56,790 nucleotides of DNA, from positions 1 through 56,790 of the forward strand of contig NZ_LAHL01000035.1 of NCBI RefSeq assembly GCF_000966195.1. The letters run 5' to 3'. Positions within the stretch are counted from its first letter, which is position 1. Each line of letters begins with the position of its first letter. This stretch comes from Domibacillus robiginosus (lineage in GTDB: Bacteria; Bacillota; Bacilli; Bacillales; Domibacillaceae). The notes under the pieces are model-generated. The model was not told where the DNA came from and did no database searches. It worked only from the letters and a program-made list of their open reading frames with translations. Both the position numbers and the translations under genes were made by a program. This document shows, one piece after another, positions 25,612 through 33,866 of the stretch.

Positions 25612-25929
25612 ATGCATATTGCCACTGTGCTCGTGTCGGCCTTGCTGTTTTTTGTGCTGTTTTTTGGCATCGGGTTTATTTTAAATATGCTGCTGCGGAT
25701 GACCTGGGTTATGGCTTTTATTTATCCACTTGTTACGATCGCAATTGTGGACAATATCAGCACGTTTGATTACGTGTTTAACGCAGGAGAGTCATTCGGC
25801 ATTCTCAGCGAGCGCATCGTCGGGCTTCAGCCGGTCGACATTACGATTTTGTCATGTGGTTTTTTAGGTGCAATTGGAAGCGGATTCGTTATGCGGCTGC
25901 TTCGTGCGAAAGGCTACCAAATGTTTTGA
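25612..25929 (+). CDS. yuiB: YuiB family membrane protein
   Basis: A 105-residue protein with three hydrophobic segments (N-terminal TVLVSALLFFVLFFGIGFIL, a middle VMAFIYPLVTIAIVD and a C-terminal LSCGFLGAIGSGFVMRLL). Length and position behind the NDH-2 gene match B. subtilis YuiB. GGGGGAGG lies upstream of the ATG. It is monocistronic with its own promoter and terminator. Function is unknown. Confidence 0.82.
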   Translation: MHIATVLVSALLFFVLFFGIGFILNMLLRMTWVMAFIYPLVTIAIVDNISTFDYVFNAGESFGILSERIVGLQPVDITILSCGFLGAIGSGFVMRLLRAKGYQMF

Positions 25930-25931
25930 CA

Positions 25932-25959
25932 AGACGGCCTCTGATCAAGGTCGTTTTTT
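25932..25959 (+). terminator. Terminator of yuiB
   Basis: ACGGCCT pairs with AGGTCGT (one G-U) followed by TTTTT. It overlaps the 3' end of the convergent gene. Confidence 0.65.
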
Positions 25960-26679
25960 GTCGTGTAAAAGGAAATCTAGCTTCCTGAGCCCTTTAAGCA
26001 AATTGGGAGAAGGACGGCAAAAATTCTTTTCCTCCAGCACAAAAATAGGTGTTGTTTCGTAACCTGGACGCTTTTTAACAACGTCGATATTTACTTTATC
26101 CGTCATCACACCCACCCAGGCCAGCAAAATAACATCCGGCTGTTTTTCTATGACGGCTTCCCAGGTTGTTTGTACGCTTGGTTCAGGTCTGTCTGAAAAG
26201 ATATTTGTCCCGCCGCACAATGCACTGATTTCGGTCAGCCAATTGGCGCCTCCCGGTGTGAACAACGGCTTTGGCCACCATTCCCAGTAAAGACGTGTAT
26301 GGGTTGTCCATACTCTTGACCTGTATGGCTCGAGCGCATTGATCCACCTCTTTTGAGCTTCTTTTCCGTCTATTCCACATACGTCAGCGATTTGCCCGAT
26401 GGAGTGCCCGATATCATCAAGTGAATGGGGATTCGTGATAATATGCGGAATGTCCCGCTGCTCCAGCGCCGCTACATTTTTCTCCATTCCCGGTACGCTG
26501 AGGGAAGCCAGTACAATATCAGGCTGTAGAGCCGACAGCTTATCCATATCAATAGATAAATCGGGACCGAGCCTCGTTCGTTCCAAATCAGAAAAGTCAT
26601 CTACTCCTACAATTTGATCTTCCAGGCCAAGGTACTGGCATACTTCGGTATTGCTTGGACAAAGGGATACAATCCTCAT
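25945..26679 (-). CDS. Cobalamin-binding-like protein without signal peptide
   Basis: A 244-residue protein with the fold of class III periplasmic binding proteins (BtuF/FecB). It opens directly with MRIVSLCPSNTEVCQYLGL, the first strand-helix of the domain, so there is no secretion signal or lipobox. Further blocks are GVDDFSDLE, QPDIVLASLS and the C-terminal QPDVILLAW. GGGAG lies upstream of the ATG. No BtuC or BtuD genes are near. It is probably cytoplasmic, so its role differs from ABC uptake; a cobalamin or corrinoid ligand is a family guess only. Confidence 0.75.
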   Translation of the reverse strand: MRIVSLCPSNTEVCQYLGLEDQIVGVDDFSDLERTRLGPDLSIDMDKLSALQPDIVLASLSVPGMEKNVAALEQRDIPHIITNPHSLDDIGHSIGQIADVCGIDGKEAQKRWINALEPYRSRVWTTHTRLYWEWWPKPLFTPGGANWLTEISALCGGTNIFSDRPEPSVQTTWEAVIEKQPDVILLAWVGVMTDKVNIDVVKKRPGYETTPIFVLEEKNFCRPSPNLLKGLRKLDFLLHDKKRP

Positions 26680-26729
26680 TCCAACACTCCCATTCGTTTT
26701 CCCCTATAATAACATGTGAGGTGATGAAG

Positions 26730-28199
26730 GTGTTTACAATTAAAAACGAATCATTTATTGAAACGGAAGCAGATGCCCTTCTTGTCGGACTGTTCGACAA
26801 GCCATTAAAGTTTGAAGGCGTGCTCCAGCCGCTGGATCAGGCATTTTCAGAACAATTAACAGAGCTTGTGAAAAACGGAGATCTTTCCGCGAAAGAAGAA
26901 CATACAGCCATTATTCCATCTCTTGGCCATATTCCGGCCAAACGAATCGTCACAGCAGGGCTGGGCAAAGAAAAAGAAGCAGACTTTCATGCCATTCACC
27001 GGTCTGTCCAAAAAGCGGCTAAACAGTCCAGGTCATACGGGCTGGAATCCATTGCCATTGTGCTCGATTCTTTTGTTACTGAAAATGTGACAGCAGTCGA
27101 AGCAGCTGAAGCTTTAACGGAAGCGCTGTTTTTGGCCCGCTTCGAGTATACAGGCTACCGGACGCCGGGAAACGAGCCGGAAAAACAATTATCAGCGGTA
27201 GTAGTGTATACAGAAGCCGATCCGACAGAAATTCAAGCGGCATGCGAAGTAGGGAAAACGATGGCAGATGGTACGAACACAGCGATTCGTTTAACCGCCA
27301 CCCCGCCGAATATGATGACAGCGAGTGACCTGGCTCTTCACGCCGAACAATTGGCCGAACAATATGGCTTTGAGCTAGAAGTGCTGGAACGTGAAGATAT
27401 GGAGAAAATCGGCATGGGGGCGTTTCTAGCGGTTGCTCAAGGGTCGGTTGAGCCGCCTAAAATGATTACGCTCAAATATAACCCAACAGACGCATGGGAA
27501 AATGTACTGACATTTGTCGGCAAGGGAGTCACGTTTGATACAGGCGGTTATTCGATCAAGCCGAAAGATGGAATTGTCGGCATGAAAACGGATATGGGCG
27601 GAGCAGCGGCTGTTCTTGGCGCTATGGAGATTGTCGGAAAGCTACAGCCAGACCAGCCGGTTATGGCGGTGATTCCCGCTACAGACAACGTGATCAGTGC
27701 AAATGCGTTTAAGCCGGATGATGTCATTACCTCTTTATCAGGAAAAACAATCGAAGTGAAAAACACTGATGCGGAGGGCCGCCTTGTGCTGGCGGATGCG
27801 ATTACGTATGCGAAGCAGCAGCGCGCCGGTAAAATTGTCGATGTCGCAACACTGACAGGCGGGGTTGTGATTGCGCTTGGAAAAGATAAAACTGGAGCGC
27901 TCACAAATAATGAACCGTTTTTTGAAGAAGTGCTGGAAGCATCACACGAAGCGGGTGAAATGATCTGGCAGCTGCCGCTGACGGATTATGATAAAAAACG
28001 GATCCGCACGAGTGATGTTGCCGATTTAAATAATTCACCTGGACGTGAAGGCCATGCTATTATGGGCGGCGGCTTTATTGGTGAATTTGCGGAAAGTACG
28101 CCGTGGGTACACCTTGATATTGCCGGCAGTGCCGAGCTTACGCCAGGTGTTATGACACGGACACTGGCCATTTTGGCACTGTCAGATCAATCTGAATAA
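26730..28199 (+). CDS. pepA: Leucyl aminopeptidase (M17)
   Basis: A 489-residue zinc aminopeptidase that removes N-terminal residues from peptides. The M17 signature NTDAEGRL is near residue 348, metal ligands appear in GKGVTFDTGGYSIKP and DMGGAAAV, and the C-terminal helix carries GWVHLDIAG-like WVHLDIAGSA. The start is placed at GTG 26730 (MFTIKNE) behind AGGTGAT; an ATG six bases earlier is possible but too close to that site. This is YuiE in B. subtilis, also next to yuiF. No clear terminator follows. Confidence 0.92.
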   Translation: MFTIKNESFIETEADALLVGLFDKPLKFEGVLQPLDQAFSEQLTELVKNGDLSAKEEHTAIIPSLGHIPAKRIVTAGLGKEKEADFHAIHRSVQKAAKQSRSYGLESIAIVLDSFVTENVTAVEAAEALTEALFLARFEYTGYRTPGNEPEKQLSAVVVYTEADPTEIQAACEVGKTMADGTNTAIRLTATPPNMMTASDLALHAEQLAEQYGFELEVLEREDMEKIGMGAFLAVAQGSVEPPKMITLKYNPTDAWENVLTFVGKGVTFDTGGYSIKPKDGIVGMKTDMGGAAAVLGAMEIVGKLQPDQPVMAVIPATDNVISANAFKPDDVITSLSGKTIEVKNTDAEGRLVLADAITYAKQQRAGKIVDVATLTGGVVIALGKDKTGALTNNEPFFEEVLEASHEAGEMIWQLPLTDYDKKRIRTSDVADLNNSPGREGHAIMGGGFIGEFAESTPWVHLDIAGSAELTPGVMTRTLAILALSDQSE

Positions 28200-28229
28200 T
28201 TTGTTTATTTATTATAGTAGAAAAGTGCA

Positions 28230-28259
28230 TTGACAAGCGGGCAGGCAATTTGCTATCTT
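28230..28259 (+). promoter_or_regulatory. Promoter of yuiF
   Basis: TTGACA, 18 bases, TATCTT, about 50 bases before the yuiF start. Confidence 0.5.
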
Positions 28260-28311
28260 TAAGCGGTCCTTTAGTAATTTAGCAGATTAAAGTGTTGGGG
28301 GTATAAAAGAA

Positions 28312-29640
28312 ATGAATGCAGTTGTTTTTGCGGTCATTATCATGCTCATCCTCAGCCTGCTTCGCGTCAATGTTGTTTTCTCCCTTATTATGGGTGCTCT
28401 TGTTGGCGGATTAATTGGCGGGCTTGGAATGGATGGAACGATTGCCGCGTTTTCTGAAGGTGTAGGCGGTGGAGCAAACGTTGCGCTCAGCTATGCTATG
28501 CTCGGCGGGTTTGCCGTTGCGGTATCAAGCACGGGGCTTCCTGAAGCACTCGTTGCCTTTGTTTTAAAGTTTATTGGAAATAAAGAGGAGGCACGCTCGA
28601 AAAAGCTGCCAAAAGCGCTCATTTTATTTGTTATTTTAATTATGGCCTGCTTTTCGCAAAACGTGGTACCTGTTCATATTGCGTTTATCCCGCTTTTGAT
28701 TCCACCTTTGTTAAAAATCATGAATGAATTGCGGATTGACCGGCGATTGACAGCTTCTGTTTTAACATTTGGGCTTGTCACACCTTATATGCTGCTGCCG
28801 GTTGGTTTTGGTCAGATTTTCCATGAGATCATCGCAAGCAATATGACTGAGAGCGGCCTTGAAGTAGCGATTGATCAGGTGCCAGGAGCAATGCTGCTGC
28901 CGGCTGCCGGTATGCTTGTCGGATTGATTATTGCGGTTTTCTTTACGTACCGCAAGCCACGGGAATATGCACGGGTGGAATTGCCGGTTTCTATGAAGTC
29001 AGAGGATCATGAAGCTGCTTATACGACTACTGGATTGATCACAGCAGGTATTTCCATTATCGCTGCTCTGGCTGCACAGCTATTAACAGACTCTATGGTA
29101 TTTGGTGCTCTGGCCGGAATTATTATACTCTATATACTTCGTGCCGTTCGCTGGAGTGAGGCAGATCAATTACTAACAAACGGCATGCGTATGATGGCAT
29201 TTATCGGCTTTGTCATGATTGCTGCTTCCGGCTTCGCCAGCGTAATGGGAGCTACGGGTGATGTAGCAACATTAGTAGAAAACTCTGCGGCAGCAATCGG
29301 CGGAAACAAAGCTCTTGGAGCCCTATTAATGCTTGTAGTTGGCCTGCTGGTCACCATGGGAATTGGTTCTTCTTTTTCTACAGTTCCCATTATCGCTACT
29401 ATTTTTGTTCCCTTGGCGCTTGAGCTCGGCTTTAGCCCGCTGGCTACAATCGCTCTGGTTGGAACAGCAGGGGCGCTTGGTGACGCCGGTTCACCGGCTT
29501 CTGACAGTACATTGGGGCCAACGTCTGGGTTAAACGCGGACGGCCAGCACAATCATATTTGGGATACGGTGGTACCAACATTCCTCCACTATAATATTCC
29601 GGTTATTATTTTCGGCTGGATTGCCGCTATGACGTTATAA
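28312..29640 (+). CDS. yuiF: Na+/H+ antiporter family protein (YuiF)
   Basis: A 442-residue integral membrane protein with about twelve hydrophobic segments. It belongs to the ion transporter superfamily group that includes NhaC-like and YuiF proteins. Conserved polar patches include [24 protein letters not shown] near residue 105 and [23 protein letters not shown]-type sequence near residue 393. GGGGG precedes the ATG. With Mrp nearby it suggests strong investment in sodium/proton exchange, but a dicarboxylate or amino acid substrate cannot be excluded. Confidence 0.82.
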   Translation: MNAVVFAVIIMLILSLLRVNVVFSLIMGALVGGLIGGLGMDGTIAAFSEGVGGGANVALSYAMLGGFAVAVSSTGLPEALVAFVLKFIGNKEEARSKKLPKALILFVILIMACFSQNVVPVHIAFIPLLIPPLLKIMNELRIDRRLTASVLTFGLVTPYMLLPVGFGQIFHEIIASNMTESGLEVAIDQVPGAMLLPAAGMLVGLIIAVFFTYRKPREYARVELPVSMKSEDHEAAYTTTGLITAGISIIAALAAQLLTDSMVFGALAGIIILYILRAVRWSEADQLLTNGMRMMAFIGFVMIAASGFASVMGATGDVATLVENSAAAIGGNKALGALLMLVVGLLVTMGIGSSFSTVPIIATIFVPLALELGFSPLATIALVGTAGALGDAGSPASDSTLGPTSGLNADGQHNHIWDTVVPTFLHYNIPVIIFGWIAAMTL

Positions 29641-29642
29641 TC

Positions 29643-29676
29643 AAAAAGGTGCCTCTTCTGGAGGCGCCTTTTTTTA
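29643..29676 (+). terminator. Terminator of yuiF
   Basis: AAAAAGGTGCCTC pairs with GAGGCGCCTTTTT (one G-U pair). Confidence 0.85.
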
Positions 29677-29691
29677 AAAGGAGAGGATTTC

Positions 29692-30087
29692 ATGAATATT
29701 CAAACCAACCATACATTACTTGGAGCACTTGGAATGGAAATGATAAAAGTTGAAAAAGGATGCGTCGTCATGAAGATGCCCGTTGATGAACGTACACGCC
29801 AGCCTTTTGGCTATTTGCACGGGGGTGCTTCGGTAGCATTAGCAGAAACAGCGGCAAGTATTGGAGCGGCCGCTTTGATTGATCCCCGCTCAGAAATATG
29901 CTTTGGGCTTGAAATCAATGCCAATCATCTGAAATCAAAACGAGAAGGCTTTGTTACAGCTACAGCCGTTGTTGTCCATCACGGAAAATCGACCATGGTC
30001 TGGTCAATTGAAATAAAGGATGAAGAGGGAGCACTTATTTGTTTGGCCCGCTGTACGGTAGCGGTTAAAAAGAAACATAACGTTTAA
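29692..30087 (+). CDS. yuxO: Hotdog-fold thioesterase (YuxO/MenI type)
   Basis: A 131-residue PaaI-type hotdog thioesterase. The family signature GYLHGGASVALAETAAS near residue 42 contains the His-Gly-Gly and the catalytic Glu; FGLEINANHLK is the second block. This is close to YuxO, which in Bacillus is proposed to hydrolyse 1,4-dihydroxy-2-naphthoyl-CoA in menaquinone synthesis. AAAGGAGAGG precedes the ATG. The following DUF2188 gene lies 44 bases on, with no terminator between. Confidence 0.82.
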   Translation: MNIQTNHTLLGALGMEMIKVEKGCVVMKMPVDERTRQPFGYLHGGASVALAETAASIGAAALIDPRSEICFGLEINANHLKSKREGFVTATAVVVHHGKSTMVWSIEIKDEEGALICLARCTVAVKKKHNV

Positions 30088-30131
30088 ATTCTGTTCGAGG
30101 CGGGAACATCATCCAAAAAGGAGTGTTTTTT

Positions 30132-30497
30132 ATGCCGTGGAGCCAAACTGATTATCCGGATTCGATGAAAAATCTGCCGGATCATGTTCGTGATAAAGCA
30201 ATTGAAATCGCCAATGCACTGCTTGACGAAGGTTATGAGGAAGGGCGTTCTATTGCAATTGCGATCGATCGGGCAAGAAGTGCAGAAGGAAAAAAAGACG
30301 AAGGGCGCCCTCGTTATGAAGTAAAGCATGAAGATGATCGATGGGTGCTAAAAAAAGAACAAGGCAAGCGGGCCATCCGGTCCAGTGCGACAAAGCAGGA
30401 ACTGTTAGATGAAGCGAAGGAATATGTAAAAGAGCACGAAGGAATCCTTACTGTGTACCAGGAAAATGGAGAGGAAGCTCAAACACTGTACAAATAA
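30132..30497 (+). CDS. DUF2188 protein (YdaT-like)
   Basis: A 121-residue soluble charged protein. The N-terminal half (MPWSQTDYPDSMKNLPDHVRD onward) resembles ChaB/YdaT proteins, where MPW....LP is a hallmark. The C-terminal half is DUF2188, with WVLKKEQGKRAIRSSATKQELLDEAKEYVKE. The start is the ATG at 30132 behind AAGGAG. YdaT is a sigma-B general stress protein in B. subtilis, so a stress role is likely. No catalytic site is apparent. Confidence 0.8.
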   Translation: MPWSQTDYPDSMKNLPDHVRDKAIEIANALLDEGYEEGRSIAIAIDRARSAEGKKDEGRPRYEVKHEDDRWVLKKEQGKRAIRSSATKQELLDEAKEYVKEHEGILTVYQENGEEAQTLYK

Positions 30498-30527
30498 AAA
30501 AGCTGTCCGGGCGCCGGACAGCTTTTT
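30498..30527 (+). terminator. Shared terminator of the DUF2188 gene and mrp
   Basis: AAAAAGCTGTCCGG pairs with CCGGACAGCTTTTT around GCG. The converging mrpG stop lies in the T-run. Confidence 0.85.
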
Positions 30528-30885
30528 AGTCGTTTTTTTGTATTTTTTTGTTTTTTAGGTCATCCCGTACACTTTGACTCCACATTTTTGCACCAGAATT
30601 GTAAGCAGCCCGGCTGATTAAATGGCCTGCAACAGGCGCTGTAATAAAAAAGAATGCAATGCCAAGCAGGAGGCGTGAACTGAAAAAGCCATCTTTAAAA
30701 AGAAAGTAGAAAAAGGCTGCCAGCAAAATACACATCACGCCAAGTGTAGCGCTTTTAGAAGCTGCGTGATTGCGTGTGTAAACGTCAGGAAGGCGAATCA
30801 CACCAAATGCTGCTACAAGGCTTAAAAACGCTCCTATGAGCAGTAGAGCCGCAATGAGCACTTCACCGATCACGTTCATATTCAA
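30526..30885 (-). CDS. mrpG: Mrp antiporter subunit MrpG
   Basis: A 119-residue subunit with three membrane helices. The block FGVIRLPDVYTRNHAASKSATLGV near residue 27 is the MrpG/PhaG signature. It is the last gene of the operon and starts inside mrpF by 23 bases, so its translation is coupled. All seven subunits are required for cation/proton exchange in Bacillus. Confidence 0.93.
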   Translation of the reverse strand: MNMNVIGEVLIAALLLIGAFLSLVAAFGVIRLPDVYTRNHAASKSATLGVMCILLAAFFYFLFKDGFFSSRLLLGIAFFFITAPVAGHLISRAAYNSGAKMWSQSVRDDLKNKKIQKND

Positions 30886-31147
30886 TCACCTCGCCTTTTT
30901 CTAAGAATTTTGCAAAAGCGACTGTCCCAATAAACGCCAGAATACCGATCAGCAGGATTACATCCAAATAATTGCTCGTATGCAGCAGCATAGATAAAAC
31001 AGCCGTAATCGACACAAGATTCACACCCATTGCATCAAGGGCCACTACACGATCTGGAACAGTGGGTCCTTTTACAAGGCGATAAACAAGCCCGAGCATG
31101 GAAGCGGCCAGCAGCAAAAGTGAAATTTGAAGAACGATTTCTATCAC
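30863..31147 (-). CDS. mrpF: Mrp antiporter subunit MrpF
   Basis: A 94-residue subunit with three helices. Family blocks are YRLVKGPTVPDRVVALDAMGVN and DVILLIGILAFIGTVAFAKFLEKG. It overlaps mrpE at its start and mrpG at its end by a few bases. The conserved Asp in PDRVVALD lies in the membrane and is linked to ion movement in the family. Confidence 0.93.
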   Translation of the reverse strand: MIEIVLQISLLLLAASMLGLVYRLVKGPTVPDRVVALDAMGVNLVSITAVLSMLLHTSNYLDVILLIGILAFIGTVAFAKFLEKGEVIEYERDR

Positions 31148-31623
31148 CCGCGGCTCACCTCCATAATAGCTTTTTCAAACGAGTTTTTAATGCTGTCGAC
31201 TGCTTCCGATACATCATCAATATCAATAGTATGAATATAAAGAATTCTATTATCATCCGATATATCCATTACAAGTGTGCCGGGAGTGAGTGTAATCAAA
31301 TTCGACAGTAGGGTTACTTCCCAATCTGACTTTAATTCAGTTTCAAGCGCAAAGATGCCCGGGCGGATATTTAACTTGGGACGAAGCACAAGCTTTAACA
31401 CATCCAGGTTTGCTTTGATTAACTCTTTTAAAAACAACAGAAACAAGTAGATGACTGCCCAGACACGGTGCAGATAAAAGCGGCTTTTAAAAAAGCGGCG
31501 CATGCCGGCCATCACAATTAATCCAAGAAGGTAGCCGATAATAAACGTGTGTGCACTAAAAGAGACCTGTAAAAACATCCACAGAAAGGCGAGAAAAACA
31601 TTCAATAAAATTTGAAAAGCCAT
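31144..31623 (-). CDS. mrpE: Mrp antiporter subunit MrpE
   Basis: A 159-residue subunit with two N-terminal helices and a cytosolic domain containing LLSNLITLTPGTLVMDISDD near residue 107, the MrpE hallmark. AAGGAG lies eight bases before the ATG, giving this gene its own good ribosome site. It overlaps mrpF by four bases (ATGA-type). Confidence 0.93.
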   Translation of the reverse strand: MAFQILLNVFLAFLWMFLQVSFSAHTFIIGYLLGLIVMAGMRRFFKSRFYLHRVWAVIYLFLLFLKELIKANLDVLKLVLRPKLNIRPGIFALETELKSDWEVTLLSNLITLTPGTLVMDISDDNRILYIHTIDIDDVSEAVDSIKNSFEKAIMEVSRG

Positions 31624-31628
31624 ACGAT

Positions 31629-33110
31629 CTACTCCTTTAATACAGCGTCAATGTAGATTTCCGGATGGATGAGTGCTTCGACTGCCTTCATCACATAAGG
31701 ATAAACCGCTTCTGTTCCAACGCCGTATAAAACAGAAAGAACCACAAGGGCCGCAGCAGGAACAAACATAGAGAGTGTTTGTTTTTTTGCATAAACCTGC
31801 GGAAGCTTTGGTTTTTTCCAAAAAACATCCATAAACAAATTTACCATTGAATACAAAACTGCAAGACTCGATAGAAGCACAATAATTGCCCCGACGTATT
31901 CTCCTGCTTCAAAACCGGCTTGTACAATCAATAGTTTTCCAATAAAGCCAGACAGCGGCGGAATACCGGCAAGCGCGAATGAAGCTGTAAGAAAGGTCCA
32001 GCCAAGAGCTGGATATTGTCGGATCAGCCCGCCCATCTTATCCATCTTTGACGTACCTGTAATCCAGATCATGATGCCGCCCAGCATAAACAAAGCCGCT
32101 TTTATAATCATGTCATGTATTAAATAAAAGAGAGTACCCGCAATCGCGTCTTCAGTCATTAATGCAATTCCAAACAACAGAACACCAACCGCAATAATGA
32201 TATTGTAAATAAGAATTTGTTTCACATCTTTATAAGCAAGAGCGCCAATGGAGCCTGCGACCATCGTTAAAAGCGCGAGAAGAGCTAGAATATCATGTGT
32301 AAATGCCTGATCATGATAGAAAAAGAGTGTGTAAGTCCGCAAAATAGCATAAACGCCTACCTTTGTCAGTAGGGCACCGAAAAGGGCTAAAACGGGTGCA
32401 GGCGGTGCCGCGTAAGAGCCTGGCAGCCAGAAATAAAGCGGAAAAATTCCTCCTTTTAAACCAAACACAACTAAAAAAAGAAGAGCCAGTACAGTTACGA
32501 TGGGCTCGTCCCCAATGTCAGCAAGACGGACGGAAATATGTGCCATGTTTAAAGAACCTGTAACCGAGTATAAAAACCCAACAGCGATGACGAAAAGGGC
32601 TGAAGAAATGACATTCACCAAAATATACTTGATTGATTCCCGCAGCTGCACCCTTGTACCACCAATTACAATAAGCACATACGATGACATAAGCATAATT
32701 TCAAAAAAAACAAACAAGTTGAAAATATCTCCTGTTGTAAAAGAACCATTTACGCCGACCAGTAAAAATTGAACAATTGGATAGTAATAAAATGTTTCAC
32801 GCCCGCTGCCAATCGAACGGAACGAATACAAAACAACGCAAAGCGTGATAAAAGACGACGTTAACACAAGCAGGATGCTCAGCATATCCGATACGAGCGT
32901 GATGCCAAATGGAGCAGGCCAGCTGCCCATATCAATCGTTTGGATGCCGTCCGTCTTCACTTTATTCAGAACAACAGCCGCCGATACGACAGTAGCCAAA
33001 GAAGCAGCAGCAGAAATCAGACGCTGAGCTTGTATGTGTTTAGGTAAAAACAATAGTAAAACGGCCGACACGAGAGGAATTAAAATAGGTAAAATGGGGG
33101 CATTAATCAT
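31629..33110 (-). CDS. mrpD: Mrp antiporter subunit MrpD
   Basis: A 493-residue subunit homologous to NuoM/NuoN of complex I, with about fourteen helices. The transmembrane glutamate appears in [13 protein letters not shown] near residue 137 and the lysine in [23 protein letters not shown] near residue 218; both are proton-path residues in the family. It overlaps the end of mrpC by eight bases and has only a weak ribosome site, so coupling is likely. Confidence 0.94.
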   Translation of the reverse strand: MINAPILPILIPLVSAVLLLFLPKHIQAQRLISAAASLATVVSAAVVLNKVKTDGIQTIDMGSWPAPFGITLVSDMLSILLVLTSSFITLCVVLYSFRSIGSGRETFYYYPIVQFLLVGVNGSFTTGDIFNLFVFFEIMLMSSYVLIVIGGTRVQLRESIKYILVNVISSALFVIAVGFLYSVTGSLNMAHISVRLADIGDEPIVTVLALLFLVVFGLKGGIFPLYFWLPGSYAAPPAPVLALFGALLTKVGVYAILRTYTLFFYHDQAFTHDILALLALLTMVAGSIGALAYKDVKQILIYNIIIAVGVLLFGIALMTEDAIAGTLFYLIHDMIIKAALFMLGGIMIWITGTSKMDKMGGLIRQYPALGWTFLTASFALAGIPPLSGFIGKLLIVQAGFEAGEYVGAIIVLLSSLAVLYSMVNLFMDVFWKKPKLPQVYAKKQTLSMFVPAAALVVLSVLYGVGTEAVYPYVMKAVEALIHPEIYIDAVLKE

Positions 33111-33444
33111 CCGTTTCCATTCCTCTCATTTGCTCCATATTATCTGTACCCAGCTCCTGATACGCACGATAAGCAATAACAAGGAATACAGCCGTCACCC
33201 CAAAGCTGATAACAATGGCCGTTAAAATCAGTGCCTGGGGGATTGGGTCCGTATACAGGGAGGCATGCTCTCCAAGAACAGGTACCGCCCCGCCTTTGAG
33301 GCCGCCCATTGTTAACAGCATTAAATGGGTCCCATGACTGAGAAGCCCTGTGCCGATAATGATACGGAGCAGACTTTTTGAAAGCATTAAATAAACTGCG
33401 GCCGCAAATAGGAGGCCTGCAACAATACACATTAAAATTTCCAT
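33103..33444 (-). CDS. mrpC: Mrp antiporter subunit MrpC
   Basis: A 113-residue NuoK-like subunit with three helices. The segment [21 protein letters not shown] and the loop [20 protein letters not shown] are the MrpC hallmarks. The start coincides with the last base of the mrpB stop codon. Confidence 0.93.
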   Translation of the reverse strand: MEILMCIVAGLLFAAAVYLMLSKSLLRIIIGTGLLSHGTHLMLLTMGGLKGGAVPVLGEHASLYTDPIPQALILTAIVISFGVTAVFLVIAYRAYQELGTDNMEQMRGMETDD

Positions 33445-33866
33445 TATTCGCTCTCTCCAATCGTTTGAATAATGGTCATGGTTACACCGATGACAACAAG
33501 ATACACGCCTAAATCAAACAGCATAGCTGTATGCAGCGAGGTTTTGCCGAAAAGCGGCAGCTGAAAATAATTGTAGGCATGGGTAAAGAATGGAACATTA
33601 AACAGTAGAGAACCGGCAGCTGTGCCGATTGAGAACAAAAGCCCGATGCCAATCAGCCATTTGAAATCAACCGGAAAGCCGCGCTGGACTGTTTTCATAT
33701 CAAAAGCCAAAAGAAGCAGAACAAGCGCACCTGATGTCAGCAGACCGCCCACAAAACCGCCGCCTGGATAGTAATGACCGGCAAAAAACAAGTGAACTGC
33801 AAAAAAGATAATCATAAAAAAAACAACTTTGGCGACGGTTTGAAAAATCACATCATTGGTTTTCAT
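33444..33866 (-). CDS. mrpB: Mrp antiporter subunit MrpB
   Basis: A 140-residue subunit with four helices. The block [26 protein letters not shown] near residue 30 is typical of MrpB and of the C-terminal domain of fused MrpA-B proteins. In this window mrpB is separate, which defines a seven-gene group 1 operon. It overlaps mrpA by 14 bases. Confidence 0.93.
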   Translation of the reverse strand: MKTNDVIFQTVAKVVFFMIIFFAVHLFFAGHYYPGGGFVGGLLTSGALVLLLLAFDMKTVQRGFPVDFKWLIGIGLLFSIGTAAGSLLFNVPFFTHAYNYFQLPLFGKTSLHTAMLFDLGVYLVVIGVTMTIIQTIGESE

